NCBI GenBank assembly: GCA_021812385.1
Contig: JAKANO010000004.1
Span: 1-64,000, forward strand
Reading direction: 5' to 3'
Length of the DNA: 64,000 nucleotides
Origin: Pseudomonadota bacterium
GTDB lineage: Bacteria; Pseudomonadota; Gammaproteobacteria; Burkholderiales; Thiobacteraceae
Each line of letters opens with the position of its first letter. The stretch's first letter is position 1. The translations under genes and the position numbers were made by a program. The notes under the pieces are model-generated. The model saw only the letters and a program-made list of their open reading frames with translations, was not told the DNA's origin and did not search any database. Of the stretch, positions 47,055-56,225 are shown one piece after another.

Positions 47055-48206
47055 ATGATCCGTATCGCTATCGTCGCCGGCGAGGCGTCGGGGGATTTGT
47101 TGGGCAGCCATCTTGTGACGGCCTTGCGCGCGCGCCTGCCGCAGGCGGAATTCATCGGTATTGCCGGGCCTAAAATGATGGCGGCTGGCGTGCGCAGCTT
47201 GTTCCCGATGGAAAAATTATCGGTGATCGGCTTTCACGAAGTCATTCGGAATTTATTCTCCCTGCTGGCCATGCGCCGCGAACTCAAGCGTAAATTGTTG
47301 GCGTTTCAGCCGCATGTATATATTGGCGTGGATGCGCCGGATTTTAATTTTGGCGTGGAACACGCCTTGCGCAAGCGGGGGATTCCTACCGTGCATTTTG
47401 CCAGCCCTTCGATCTGGGCCTGGCGCGGCGGGCGTATTCATAAGATCAAGCGCGCCGTGGATCATATGCTGGTCTTGTTTCCGTTCGAAAAAGCCATCTA
47501 CGACAAAGCTGGCATCGCCGCGACCTATGTCGGTCATCCGATGGCCGATACCATTCCCCTGGAAGACAAGGGCAGCGCGGTGCGCGAACAGCTGAAGCTG
47601 AGCCAAAGCGCCAAGATTGTGGCTTTGCTGCCCGGCAGCCGCCGCAGCGAGTTGCACATGCACGCGGATTTATTTGTACAAGCAGCGCAGCGACTCCATG
47701 CATTAATCCCGGAGGTGCGGTTTTTGGCGCCGCTGGCAACCAAGGAAACACGCAAGCTGTTTGAAGAAGCGCTGTACCGCAATCAGGCACAGGAGCTGCC
47801 GCTCACCATCTTGTTCGGTCATGCCCAGGAAGCGATGGCGGCCGCCGATTGCGTGTTGGTCAAATCCGGCACCGCGACCTTGGAGGCGGCCTTATTGAAA
47901 CGGCCGATGGTGATTACCTACCGCATTCCCAAGTCCACCTACTTCCTGGTCAAGCGGCGTTTTTATCTGCCTTATTTCGGTATGCCGAATGTACTGGCCG
48001 GACGCTTTATTGTGCCGGAGCTGATGCAAGATCAAGCCACGCCGGACAACCTGGCGCAAGCGTTGAAGACTTGGCTGGAAGATAAAGCCGCACGGGAAAG
48101 CCTGCAAGAAGAGTTTCAACGTATGCATCTCGAGCTGCGGCAAAACACCGCACAGCGCGCCTCTGACGCCATCCTGGGTTTATTGAAAGCGCGCGGCGCA
48201 TGTTGA
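47055..48206 (+). CDS. lpxB: LpxB, lipid A disaccharide synthase
   Basis: 383 residues, GT-B fold. N-terminal [15 protein letters not shown], then [42 protein letters not shown] and [19 protein letters not shown]. It overlaps rnhB by 7 bp. A membrane-associated cytoplasmic enzyme. Confidence 0.97.
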   Translation: MIRIAIVAGEASGDLLGSHLVTALRARLPQAEFIGIAGPKMMAAGVRSLFPMEKLSVIGFHEVIRNLFSLLAMRRELKRKLLAFQPHVYIGVDAPDFNFGVEHALRKRGIPTVHFASPSIWAWRGGRIHKIKRAVDHMLVLFPFEKAIYDKAGIAATYVGHPMADTIPLEDKGSAVREQLKLSQSAKIVALLPGSRRSELHMHADLFVQAAQRLHALIPEVRFLAPLATKETRKLFEEALYRNQAQELPLTILFGHAQEAMAAADCVLVKSGTATLEAALLKRPMVITYRIPKSTYFLVKRRFYLPYFGMPNVLAGRFIVPELMQDQATPDNLAQALKTWLEDKAARESLQEEFQRMHLELRQNTAQRASDAILGLLKARGAC

Positions 48207-48772
48207 TTTGCGGCGTGGATGAAGCGGGGCGCGGACCTTTGGTCGGGGCGGTATTTGCCGCAGCCGTGATTCTCGATCCGGCGCGGCCCATCGCGGGGCT
48301 GGCGGACTCAAAAAAATTATCCGAAAAACGCCGCGAACAGTTGGAAATTCAAATTAAAGAACGCTCCTTGGCCTGGTCGATTGCCTTTGCCGATGCGGCC
48401 GAGATCGATCAATTGAATATCCTGCACGCGACCATGTTGGCGATGCAGCGTGCGGTGGCGGGTTTGCCAGTGCAGCCGCAGCGCGCCTTGATCGACGGTA
48501 ACCGTTGCCCGCGCCTGGACATGCAAGCGCAAGCGATTGTCAAAGGCGATGCCACGGTGCCGGAAATATCCGCCGCCTCCATCCTGGCCAAAACCGCGCG
48601 CGACGCCGAAATGCGCTTGCTGCATGCGCGCTTTCCGCACTATGGATTCGATCAACACAAGGGCTATCCCACACCGGCGCATTTCGCCGCCTTGCAGTTG
48701 CATGGCGCTTGCCCGGAACATCGGCGCAGCTTCGGGCCGGTGGCGCGGGTGTTGAATCTTGTAAAAGGCTGA
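48200..48772 (+). CDS. rnhB: Ribonuclease HII
   Basis: 190 residues. The acidic catalytic residues are in [22 protein letters not shown] and ARDAEM, with the [22 protein letters not shown]-type C-terminal region. It removes ribonucleotides from DNA. Its stop codon touches the left arm of a palindromic repeat. Confidence 0.95.
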   Translation: MLICGVDEAGRGPLVGAVFAAAVILDPARPIAGLADSKKLSEKRREQLEIQIKERSLAWSIAFADAAEIDQLNILHATMLAMQRAVAGLPVQPQRALIDGNRCPRLDMQAQAIVKGDATVPEISAASILAKTARDAEMRLLHARFPHYGFDQHKGYPTPAHFAALQLHGACPEHRRSFGPVARVLNLVKG

Positions 48773-48895
48773 ACCGCCAAGACGCCAAGAGCGCCAAGGC
48801 AAAACCAAAGAATCACAACGCGGTGTCGCTCGTGAGAGGCACGAGGTTTACGCTCTCGGATATTTCTTTTTTATTTTCTTGGCGTCTTGGCGGGT
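48772..48895. repeat. Palindromic repeat family B, copy 2
   Basis: The left arm AACCGCCAAGACGCCAAGAG plus CGCCAAGG (48772-48799) and right arm CTTGGCGTCTTGGCGGGT (48878-48895) are separated by about 78 bp that include a second inverted pair near GTGAGAGGCACGAGG. Same orientation relative to the upstream gene as the copy after mutS. The longer reading frame that crosses it from 48505 is not a gene. Confidence 0.75.
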
Positions 48896-48927
48896 CACCT
48901 ATTTTTTTAGTTCATAAAGGAGTTCTC

Positions 48928-49389
48928 ATGGATCAGCGCGTGGCAATTCTGTTGCATGTCTTGGCGGTCGTGATTTGGGTCGGCGGCATGTTCTTCGCCT
49001 ATATGGCGCTGCGCCCGGCTGCGGTGCAAACGTTGGAGCCACCGCAGCGCTTGCCGCTTTGGGCGGCGACATTTCAGCGGTTTTTCCCTTGGGTTTGGTT
49101 GTCGATCGCGACCCTGCTAGGCAGCGGTTTTTATTTGATCGCCGTGTATGGCGGGTTTGCCGCAGTGGGTTTGTATATTCTTAGCATGCTGGCGATTGGC
49201 ATTTTAATGATGCTGATTTTTGGCCATGTGTATTTCGCGTGCTTTAGTCGCTTGAAACGCGGCGTTGCGGCAAAAGATTGGAAGGCCGCCGGCGCTGCAT
49301 TAGGGCAAATACGCATGCTGATTGGCATTAATCTAAGCCTAGGATTAATCAATATATTTGTGGCAATTCTGGGTAAAACCCTGTTGTAA
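48928..49389 (+). CDS. CopD-like four-helix membrane protein
   Basis: 153 residues with AAAGGAG before the ATG. Four hydrophobic helices: ILLHVLAVVIWVGGMFFAYM, WVWLSIATLLGSGFYLIAVY, AVGLYILSMLAIGILMMLIF and MLIGINLSLGLINIFVAILG. The HVLAVVIWVGGMFF motif is typical of the CopD/YozB-like family, whose histidines may bind heme or copper. Role uncertain. Confidence 0.75.
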   Translation: MDQRVAILLHVLAVVIWVGGMFFAYMALRPAAVQTLEPPQRLPLWAATFQRFFPWVWLSIATLLGSGFYLIAVYGGFAAVGLYILSMLAIGILMMLIFGHVYFACFSRLKRGVAAKDWKAAGAALGQIRMLIGINLSLGLINIFVAILGKTLL

Positions 49390-49410
49390 GCTAAAGACCT
49401 TGCGAAATTT

Positions 49411-49484
49411 GACGTAGTTATACCCAGGCTATAGCTACGTCGACACGATTTGTCCTGTGCCTCGTACCGCATTTAATTTGCGGT
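49411..49484. other. Two hairpins in the leader region before motA
   Basis: GACGTAGTTATA (49411-49422) pairs with TATAGCTACGTC (49430-49441), 12 bp with one wobble. ACCGCA (49466-49471) pairs with TGCGGT (49479-49484) around an A/T loop. No T-run follows either hairpin and no sigma-28 site was found, so the motA promoter is not identified. Confidence 0.5.
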
Positions 49485-49537
49485 AAAGCGTAGCGTAACC
49501 CCATTGCGCACTTTGCTATTTTACGAGGCACTCATTC

Positions 49538-50398
49538 ATGTTCGTCATCATTGGCTATATCGCCGTCCTGGTTTCCGTGCTTGGCGGTTTTATGATTGCG
49601 GGCGGGCACATCGCCGCACTGCTGCAACCCGTGGAATTCCTGATGATTGGCGGCGCGGCAGCCGGCGCGTTCGTGGTTGCGTATGGCGGCAAGCCCTTGC
49701 AGGCGACGCTAAAAGCATTGCCGCAAATATTTAAGCCCTCGCGCTATACCAAGAGCCTATATATGGAGTTGTTGTGCCTGATGTATGAGGTGCTGTCCAA
49801 GGTGCGCAAAGAAGGCTTGATGTCGATCGAGAACGATGTGGAAAATCCGCAAGAGAGCCCGTTGTTCGCAAAATATCCGGCCATTGCCGCCGATCACCAT
49901 ACGCTGGAATTCATCACCGATTATTTACGCTTGATGGTCAGCGGCAGCTTGAATGCGTTTGAAATTGAGAACCTGATGGATAACGAGATCGAAACCCACC
50001 ACCACGAGGGGGAAATCCCGGTCAATGCCGTCACGAAATTGGGCGATGGCATGCCGGCCTTCGGTATTGTGGCGGCGGTGATGGGGGTGGTGCATACCAT
50101 GGAGTCGGTCGGGATTCCGCCATCGGAATTGGGGCTGTTGATAGCGCATGCCTTGGTGGGTACTTTCCTCGGTATCTTGTTGGCCTATGGTTTTGTCGGG
50201 CCGCTGGCCAGTGTGCTGGAATTTAAACTGAATGAGTCCACCAAGTTCTATCAATGCATCAAAGTGACCCTGCTCGCCAGCTTGAATGGCTACGCGCCAC
50301 AAGTGGCGGTGGAGTTTGGGCGCAAAGTGTTGTATTCCACCGAGCGGCCGACCTTCAGCGAGCTGGAAGAAGAAGTGAAACAGCGTAAAACCCGGTAA
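49538..50398 (+). CDS. motA: MotA, flagellar stator
   Basis: 286 residues, proton-type MotA length, with four membrane helices (IIGYIAVLVSVLGGFMIAGG, FLMIGGAAAGAFVVAYGG, PAFGIVAAVMGVVHTMESVG, LVGTFLGILLAYGFVGPLAS) and the charged cytoplasmic loop that contacts FliG. Forms the proton channel with MotB, located 6 bp downstream. Confidence 0.96.
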   Translation: MFVIIGYIAVLVSVLGGFMIAGGHIAALLQPVEFLMIGGAAAGAFVVAYGGKPLQATLKALPQIFKPSRYTKSLYMELLCLMYEVLSKVRKEGLMSIENDVENPQESPLFAKYPAIAADHHTLEFITDYLRLMVSGSLNAFEIENLMDNEIETHHHEGEIPVNAVTKLGDGMPAFGIVAAVMGVVHTMESVGIPPSELGLLIAHALVGTFLGILLAYGFVGPLASVLEFKLNESTKFYQCIKVTLLASLNGYAPQVAVEFGRKVLYSTERPTFSELEEEVKQRKTR

Positions 50399-50404
50399 GC
50401 GGCC

Positions 50405-51328
50405 ATGAGCGACGACTCGCAACGCCCTATCATTGTCCGCCGCATTAAAAAGGGCGGGCACGGCCATCACGGTGGCGCCTGGAAAATCGCCTATGCGGAT
50501 TTTGTCACCGCGATGATGGCGTTTTTTCTGTTGATGTGGCTGATGGGCTCGACTGCCAAGGGGGATTTGAATGGTATTTCGGAATACTTTAAAACGCCCT
50601 TGAGAGTTGCCTTGTCCGGGGGGGGCGGTGCCGGCGATGCATCCAGTGTCGTGAAAGGCGGCGGCAAGGATTTGTCGCGCAAAGCCGGGCAGGTGGAGCG
50701 CACCAATACGCCAGCGCAAAAGAAAATCATCAATTTAGAAGCGGCCAAGGCCGAAGCCATTCGCCAGGAAAAAGCTAAGCTGGAAGAATTGAAAAGCAAG
50801 CTGAACAATAAAATCGAATCGCAAGGCGCGCTCAAGCAGTTTAAAAATCAAATCAAGATCGACATCACCGCCGAAGGCTTGCGCATCCAAATCGCCGACG
50901 AAAAAAATCGTCCCATGTTCAGTAGCGGCAGCGCGGTGCTGCAGCCCTATACCAAAGAAATCCTGGCGGAGATCGCCAGTGTGCTGAACGCCGTGCCGAA
51001 TAGCATTAGTCTTTCCGGCCACACCGATGCCGCGCCCTATTCCGGCGGCGATCGCGGTTACAGCAATTGGGAATTGTCCTCGGATCGGGCCAACGCCTGT
51101 CGCCGCGAGTTGGTGGCGGGCGGTATCGACGACGGAAAAATATTGCGCGTGGTGGGCTTGGGTTCGGCGGTGTTGTTCGATAAGAGCGACCCGCTTAATC
51201 CCATCAACCGCCGTATCAGCATTATCGTCATGAACAAGCAAACTGAGGACGCTGTGCGTAACCAAGATAGCAGTCGTGATGAAATCAAGGAGAAAGCCGA
51301 TGCTGCAACGGCCGCTCCACCTCCTTGA
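50405..51328 (+). CDS. motB: MotB, flagellar stator
   Basis: 307 residues. A single N-terminal helix carries the proton-binding Asp (AYADFVTAMMAFFLLMWLMG). The plug/linker region is followed by an OmpA-like peptidoglycan-binding domain (ISLSGHTDAAPYSGGDRGYS, NWELSSDRANACRRELVAGG). The C-terminal tail overlaps the next start by 29 bp. Confidence 0.96.
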   Translation: MSDDSQRPIIVRRIKKGGHGHHGGAWKIAYADFVTAMMAFFLLMWLMGSTAKGDLNGISEYFKTPLRVALSGGGGAGDASSVVKGGGKDLSRKAGQVERTNTPAQKKIINLEAAKAEAIRQEKAKLEELKSKLNNKIESQGALKQFKNQIKIDITAEGLRIQIADEKNRPMFSSGSAVLQPYTKEILAEIASVLNAVPNSISLSGHTDAAPYSGGDRGYSNWELSSDRANACRRELVAGGIDDGKILRVVGLGSAVLFDKSDPLNPINRRISIIVMNKQTEDAVRNQDSSRDEIKEKADAATAAPPP

Positions 51329-52097
51329 CGGCGTGCTGCTGGCGCCCAAGCGCGTGCCGCCGATTGTGCTGGCCGTGCTGGCGCAACTGCTGGCGCTGGG
51401 CTTGTGCAGCCTGCTGGCTTGGCAGGCGCAAGCATGGGGATGGCCTCTCAGTCTCGGCGCGGCGCTGCTGTTGCAGAGCCTGTGCGCGGTCGCCTTTAGC
51501 TATGTTTTGCGCATGCCGGTTTGGTGGCTGCTCATGCAAGCGCTATTTGTTCCGGCTGTAGTGTTCAGCCAAAGCCTGCATTTCGCGCCAGCATGGTATC
51601 TCGCGGGCTTTGTGGCCCTGGTGTTGGTGTACTGGAGCACGTTTACCACGCAAGTGCCCTTGTATTTATCGCGGCGCCAGGTATGGCGCCAGGTCGGCGC
51701 GCAATTGCCGGCGCGCGCCGGATTGCGCTGCATCGATCTGGGCTCCGGGCTGGGCGGCTGGGTAAATTTTTTGGCGCGACTGAGCAGGGATAGCCATTTT
51801 CAGGGGATCGAAGCGGCGCCCTTGCCGTGCCTGATCGGCAAGTTGCGCACCTTGTTTCAATCGAATGCGGCAATCGCCTGGGGCGATTTTTGGCGGCATG
51901 ACCTAAGCGCCTACGATGTGGTTTTCGCTTATCTTTCGCCGGTTCCGATGCCCGATTTATGGGAAAAAGCGCGGCGTGAAATGCGGCCCGGAAGCCTGTT
52001 CATCAGCTATCGTTTTGCCGTGCCGGGCGTGGTTCCCAGTGCAGTCATCGAACTGCATGATCTCGGCCGCACGCAACTTTATCTGTGGCGTTTGTGA
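51300..52097 (+). CDS. Membrane-anchored class I SAM methyltransferase
   Basis: 265 residues from the ATG preceded by AAGGAG. About four hydrophobic helices occupy residues 15-120 (IVLAVLAQLLALGLCSLLAW, WYLAGFVALVLVYWS). A Rossmann methyltransferase follows with motif I LRCIDLGSGLGGWVNFLAR and later DVVFAYLSPVPMPDLWEKA. The substrate is unknown. It overlaps both motB and the HDOD gene, so it belongs to this transcript. No close relation to CheR is visible. Confidence 0.8.
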   Translation: MLQRPLHLLDGVLLAPKRVPPIVLAVLAQLLALGLCSLLAWQAQAWGWPLSLGAALLLQSLCAVAFSYVLRMPVWWLLMQALFVPAVVFSQSLHFAPAWYLAGFVALVLVYWSTFTTQVPLYLSRRQVWRQVGAQLPARAGLRCIDLGSGLGGWVNFLARLSRDSHFQGIEAAPLPCLIGKLRTLFQSNAAIAWGDFWRHDLSAYDVVFAYLSPVPMPDLWEKARREMRPGSLFISYRFAVPGVVPSAVIELHDLGRTQLYLWRL

Positions 52098-53521
52098 TGC
52101 TCAGCGCCAAACAAAATAGCGTGGCAACGACCCAGGTCCAAGAATTGGTCGGGCGTCTAAGCAGTGAGGATTTGCCGGTGCTGGCCAAAACCGCGGCCGA
52201 GATCGCCAAGCAGGCGATACGCGGCGAGCGCGCCTCGGCCCAGGACATCAGCGACATCGTGTTGCACGATCCTTTCTTTACCCTCAATGTGCTGCGCGCC
52301 ATCAGCATGCGCAAGCGCAGCCGGCTCAGCAGTGAAATTACGACGATCGAACATGCTGTGATGATGTACGGCGCAAAACCGTTTTTCGAACGCTTTGCAA
52401 ATCCGACCATCATCGAAGATCAATTCAAGGGAAATCCGCAAGCCCTGTTGCAATTGCGCCGCTGTTTGTCGCGCGCGCACCACGCGGCTTGCCAAGCGCG
52501 CGACTGGGCCATTTATCGCAATGATATGGAATCGGAAGAGGTGTATATCGCGGCAGCGATTAATGATTTCGCGGAGCAGTATCTGTGCTTGGTGGCGCCC
52601 GATTTAGCGGCCAAGCTCACGGACGAAATTCGCCGCGATCCGGGCGCTACGGCAGCGCAACAACGGGCATTGATCGGTTTCGATTTGCATGAGTTATGCG
52701 ATGCCATTCTGCATGCGGTAAAGCTGCCGGATTTGATGTGTTATTTAACCAATCCAGAGAATGCGCAGGCGGGACGGGTCGGCAATGTTCAACTCGCTGC
52801 TGCTATAGCGCGGCACGCAGAGTTTGGATGGTATGGCGCGGCATTGGAGCAAGATATGACGGCAGTCGCCGCATTGTTGCGCCTGTCAGCGGACGAAGCG
52901 ATCAGCCGTGTCCATCGCACGGCAGCGCTGGCAGCGCGCGCATGGCATTGGTATGGAGCGCCACCCGCCGCACGTTGGTTAGCCTTGTTGCCGGAACAGC
53001 CGAGTCCCGCGCCCAAAGCGGCAAGCGCCGCACTCCAATTTGGCTCGACGCAAGAGTTGATGCGTTGGGCGATGCAGGCTTTACAGACTGAAGCGGGCTT
53101 GCTCCGTGTGGTATTCGCGCTGCGTACGCCGGATGGCCAAGCTTTGCGCGCGAAGCTTGCCTTGGGTGCGGCGGTGGGCACGCCGCTCGCGCAATTCGAC
53201 ATCGACTTAAGCGCGCGCAACTTGTTTTCGCAATTGCTGCAGAAGCCGCAAGGCGTGTGGTTGAACCAACAAAATAAAGATCATTTGCAGGCTTTCATCA
53301 GCGCCGACCTCCTGCGCGTGATCGGTCGCGGCGAATTTTTTGCGCATGCGGTTTTTTTAGGCGCTAAACCCTTCGGCTTATTTTATGCCGATTGCCGTGA
53401 TGGCCCTGGTGCTGCTGGCGGTGCGGATGGCCAATTGACCGAGGCGCAATATCAAAAATTCAAGGAAATCGTGGCGCAAGTCAGCCGCACTTTGCTGCAA
53501 CTCAGCACTAAAGCTTCTTAA
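52097..53521 (+). CDS. HDOD-domain protein
   Basis: 474 residues starting at a TGATG overlap. The N-terminal HDOD domain (SSEDLPVLAKTAAEIAKQAI, QDISDIVLHDPFFTLNVLRA, ITTIEHAVMMYGAKPFFERF) covers about residues 10-220. It is non-catalytic, as usual for HDOD proteins. The C-terminal part (AMQALQTEAGLLRVVFALRTPDGQ) may be GAF-like. HDOD proteins often act in signalling and motility. The specific role is inferred from the neighbouring motAB. Confidence 0.82.
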   Translation: MLSAKQNSVATTQVQELVGRLSSEDLPVLAKTAAEIAKQAIRGERASAQDISDIVLHDPFFTLNVLRAISMRKRSRLSSEITTIEHAVMMYGAKPFFERFANPTIIEDQFKGNPQALLQLRRCLSRAHHAACQARDWAIYRNDMESEEVYIAAAINDFAEQYLCLVAPDLAAKLTDEIRRDPGATAAQQRALIGFDLHELCDAILHAVKLPDLMCYLTNPENAQAGRVGNVQLAAAIARHAEFGWYGAALEQDMTAVAALLRLSADEAISRVHRTAALAARAWHWYGAPPAARWLALLPEQPSPAPKAASAALQFGSTQELMRWAMQALQTEAGLLRVVFALRTPDGQALRAKLALGAAVGTPLAQFDIDLSARNLFSQLLQKPQGVWLNQQNKDHLQAFISADLLRVIGRGEFFAHAVFLGAKPFGLFYADCRDGPGAAGGADGQLTEAQYQKFKEIVAQVSRTLLQLSTKAS

Positions 53522-53631
53522 GACAATTCCGTGATTTGCATGGTCTGCGCTTCGCGTTAGACTGTCGTCCTGATGCATTCCACAAACCCATTCAAAATTG
53601 CTATGCGCCGTACACCGCGCCGGAGGTGCGC

Positions 53632-54555
53632 ATGAAACTGCAAACCCTGTGGTATATCCGGCGCGGGGCTGAAATTTCCGGGCCGTTTCCGGCCAAACTC
53701 ATCAGCCGCGATTGGCTATTGGGTCGATTCCAAGCGACGGACGAGGCGAGTAGCGACCAAGTATTCTGGGCGCCGTTAGACGCCATACCGGAGTTGCGGC
53801 CCAAAATCGGCGGGATTAAATATCGCGTGGTGGGCACCGCCGATGCGCCGCTGGATTGGGTGAGCGAGCGCCGCGCAGCAGCCTTGCGCTGGGTCGACGA
53901 GCGGCATCAGCGCGAGCGGCGCAGTCCCTATGACACGAGCCTGTTGGCCCAAAATCGCCGTGGGTTCGAGCGTAGGGTGCAAGCCGAGAATCAGGAGTGG
54001 GCCCGGTTGCGGCAACTGCATGCGGATTTGGACGAGACTTTTAAGCACCAGCGCGACCGCTTTGTCGGGATTGGCTTAGTCATGGTGCTGCTGCTTGGTT
54101 TGGCGGTGTTTGCGGCAATCAAACTCAAGGCGGTGAATCCGATTAAAGTGGATTTTCATGGGCCCAATGCCGTCTGTTCCCATCCCGCCGAGGCAAACGT
54201 GGATTGGCGGCGCTGCGATAAAAACGGCACTTGGCTCAAGGGGGCGAACCTGGCAAGCGCCATGCTCACGGAAGTGCATTTCAATGCCGCGAATCTCAGC
54301 CAAAGCAATTTGTCTTATGCGAATATTTCTGGCGGCGATTTGAGTTTTGCCAATTTGTCGCAAGCAAAATTGGTCGGGGCGAACCTGAGCTCGGCTAACC
54401 TGCTGTTTGCGGATTTGAGCAACGCCGATTTACGTTATGCCGATTTGCGCGATGCGCAACTCAGCGGCGCCACCTTGCTGGGCGCGCGCTTGGATGAAGC
54501 GACTTGGACCGATGGGCGTATCTGTGCCGCGATATCGGTCGGTGAGTGCAAATAG
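53632..54555 (+). CDS. GYF-like/transmembrane/pentapeptide-repeat protein
   Basis: 307 residues from an ATG with GGAGGTG five bases upstream. Residues 1-50 resemble a GYF_2-type domain (LWYIRRGAEISGPFPAKLIS). A charged linker precedes one membrane helix at about 144-164 (FVGIGLVMVLLLGLAVFAAI). Residues 205-290 are pentapeptide repeats (ANLSQSNLSYANISGGDLSF and on). The only cysteines, C182, C195, C298 and C306, are all on the far side of the helix, consistent with periplasmic disulfides. Function unknown. Confidence 0.78.
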   Translation: MKLQTLWYIRRGAEISGPFPAKLISRDWLLGRFQATDEASSDQVFWAPLDAIPELRPKIGGIKYRVVGTADAPLDWVSERRAAALRWVDERHQRERRSPYDTSLLAQNRRGFERRVQAENQEWARLRQLHADLDETFKHQRDRFVGIGLVMVLLLGLAVFAAIKLKAVNPIKVDFHGPNAVCSHPAEANVDWRRCDKNGTWLKGANLASAMLTEVHFNAANLSQSNLSYANISGGDLSFANLSQAKLVGANLSSANLLFADLSNADLRYADLRDAQLSGATLLGARLDEATWTDGRICAAISVGECK

Positions 54556-55344
54556 ATGGCGGCCGGGTCAAACAAGCAAATCCGTTCTGCCGATAATCCG
54601 CAATTCAAACTGCTGAAAAAAATTGCCGGCGCCAGCCGCGAGCGGCGCAAGCTGGGGCAAACCCTGCTGGATGGCGTGCACTTGTTGTCGGCGCTGGCGG
54701 ATAGCGGCGGTGCGCCGCGCTTGCTGGTGCTGCGCGCGGATGCTGACAGCGCGCCGGAAATCATGCTGTGCGCGACGCGCTTCGCGGATACGCCGCGCAT
54801 CGTATTGAGCGCGGCCTTGTTCGATCAATTATCCCCGGTTGAACATCCGACTGGCATCTTGGGTTTGCTGGATATTCCGCAAGTTGCGCCGCAAGCAAGC
54901 GCTTGTAGCGTGCTGCTGGAGAATATCCAAGACCCCGGCAATCTCGGCAGTATTCTGCGCAGTGCAGCGGCAGCGGGCGTGGATGCGGTATACCTGTCTC
55001 AGGGCTGCGCCGAAGCGTGGTCGCCGAAAGCCTTGCGCGCCGGCATGGGCGCGCATTTCGTGCTGGCGCTGCACGAGCAGCAAGTGCTGTCGGAAGTTGC
55101 TGCACAGTGCGTAGTCGTTGTCGCCACGACCTTGAGCGCGACGCAATTGCTGTACGAAACTGACCTCACAGGACAGGTGGCATTTTTGTTCGGCAATGAA
55201 GGCGCGGGGCTATCGCCCGATTTGCTGGCGCGCGCCACCTGCCAAGTCACGATTCCCATGCCGGGTAAAGTCGAGTCGTTGAATGTGGCCGCTGCCGCGG
55301 CGATCTGCCTGTTCGAGCGCGTACGCCAGCTTCAACGCGACTGA
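54556..55344 (+). CDS. TrmH/SpoU-family RNA 2'-O-methyltransferase
   Basis: 262 residues. An N-terminal substrate domain (NPQFKLLKKIAGASRERRKL) is followed by the SPOUT motifs ENIQDPGNLGSILRSAAAAG, LFGNEGAGLSPDLLARA and IPMPGKVESLNVAAAAAICL. It probably methylates rRNA; the exact site cannot be read from sequence. It starts directly after the preceding stop codon. Confidence 0.88.
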   Translation: MAAGSNKQIRSADNPQFKLLKKIAGASRERRKLGQTLLDGVHLLSALADSGGAPRLLVLRADADSAPEIMLCATRFADTPRIVLSAALFDQLSPVEHPTGILGLLDIPQVAPQASACSVLLENIQDPGNLGSILRSAAAAGVDAVYLSQGCAEAWSPKALRAGMGAHFVLALHEQQVLSEVAAQCVVVVATTLSATQLLYETDLTGQVAFLFGNEGAGLSPDLLARATCQVTIPMPGKVESLNVAAAAAICLFERVRQLQRD

Positions 55345-55363
55345 TTCCATAGCGGGCGCTCCG

Positions 55364-55384
55364 TAGCGCCGGCTTCCAGCCGGC
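55364..55384. repeat. REP-type hairpin (family C, copy 2)
   Basis: TAGCGCCGGC-TTCCA-GCCGGC, with the same left arm as the copy after relA. It lies between converging genes. A partial extra arm (TTAGCGCCGG) follows at about 55399-55408 inside the ppsR 3' end. Confidence 0.6.
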
Positions 55385-55398
55385 AAGCAAGGCGGCTA

Positions 55399-56223
55399 TT
55401 AGCGCCGGTCCATGCGCTGTAAGCGCAAACCGGCTTGATGCAAAATACTCGCAGCGATTTCTTCGATCGACATAGTCGTGATATCGAGATAGGCGATGCC
55501 GTACTTTTTGAACAGCGCCTCGGCCTGGCGCAGCTCGCTGCGGCAAGTGTTGATCGATGCATAGTCGCTATCCGGTTGGCGCTCTTGGCGGATTTGCGCC
55601 AAGCGTTCCGGGCTGATGGACAGGCCAAATAATTTCGCTTGGTAGGGGCGTAGAGGCGCCGGCAAATGCGCGTCTGCAAAGTCATCCGGCGTGAGCGGGT
55701 AGTTGGCCGCGCGCAATCCGTTTTGCAATGCCAAGTACAAGCACGTTGGGGTTTTGCCGCAGCGCGAGATGCCAAGCAAAATGATGTCCGCCAGTTCGAG
55801 ATGCTGGCCCAGCCCGTCATCGTGACCTAGTGTGAAGTTCACCGCATCCATGCGCTGCTGATAAGCGTCGCTCATGGCATGCGATTTCCCCACCGCGCCG
55901 GAGGATTTGGCGTTTAGCTCCAACTCCAAGGGCGCGATGAAGGTGTCGAAAAAATCGATCCAGAACACATCCGCCGCGGCGAAGACGGCGCGTAATTCCG
56001 GCTGCATCAGGGTGCTGAATACCATCGGCCGCTGCCCGCTGGATTGCGCGCCTTGCCGGATTTGCTGCAAGGCTTCAGCGGCGCGTTGCGGGTTGTCGAC
56101 GAAAGCTAGCGTATGGCGCTCGAATTGAATATGATCAAATTGCGTGAGCAAGCTTTTACCCAGCGCTTCGGCGGTAATGCCGGTACGGTCGGACAGGAAA
56201 TACACCAAGCGCTTTTCAGTCAT
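55399..56223 (-). CDS. ppsR: PEP synthetase regulatory protein (bifunctional kinase/pyrophosphorylase)
   Basis: 274 residues from MTEKRLVYFLSDRTGITAEALG. The P-loop-like motif is LLGISRCGKTPTCLYLALQ. The DUF299 family regulates PEP synthase by phosphorylating its catalytic threonine region. Divergent from its target ppsA, the standard pairing. The frame is open to 56355 but that region is a repeat element. The start codon is 2 bp from the element end, and its terminal CTAGG is the only ribosome-binding-like text. Confidence 0.93.
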   Translation of the reverse strand: MTEKRLVYFLSDRTGITAEALGKSLLTQFDHIQFERHTLAFVDNPQRAAEALQQIRQGAQSSGQRPMVFSTLMQPELRAVFAAADVFWIDFFDTFIAPLELELNAKSSGAVGKSHAMSDAYQQRMDAVNFTLGHDDGLGQHLELADIILLGISRCGKTPTCLYLALQNGLRAANYPLTPDDFADAHLPAPLRPYQAKLFGLSISPERLAQIRQERQPDSDYASINTCRSELRQAEALFKKYGIAYLDITTMSIEEIAASILHQAGLRLQRMDRR

Positions 56224-56225
56224 TG

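Noticed and set aside
48505-48927. Long upstream extension of the CopD-like protein
   Set aside because: The extended frame crosses the end of rnhB in another frame and a palindromic repeat; the ATG at 48928 has a strong AAAGGAG and starts a typical membrane helix.
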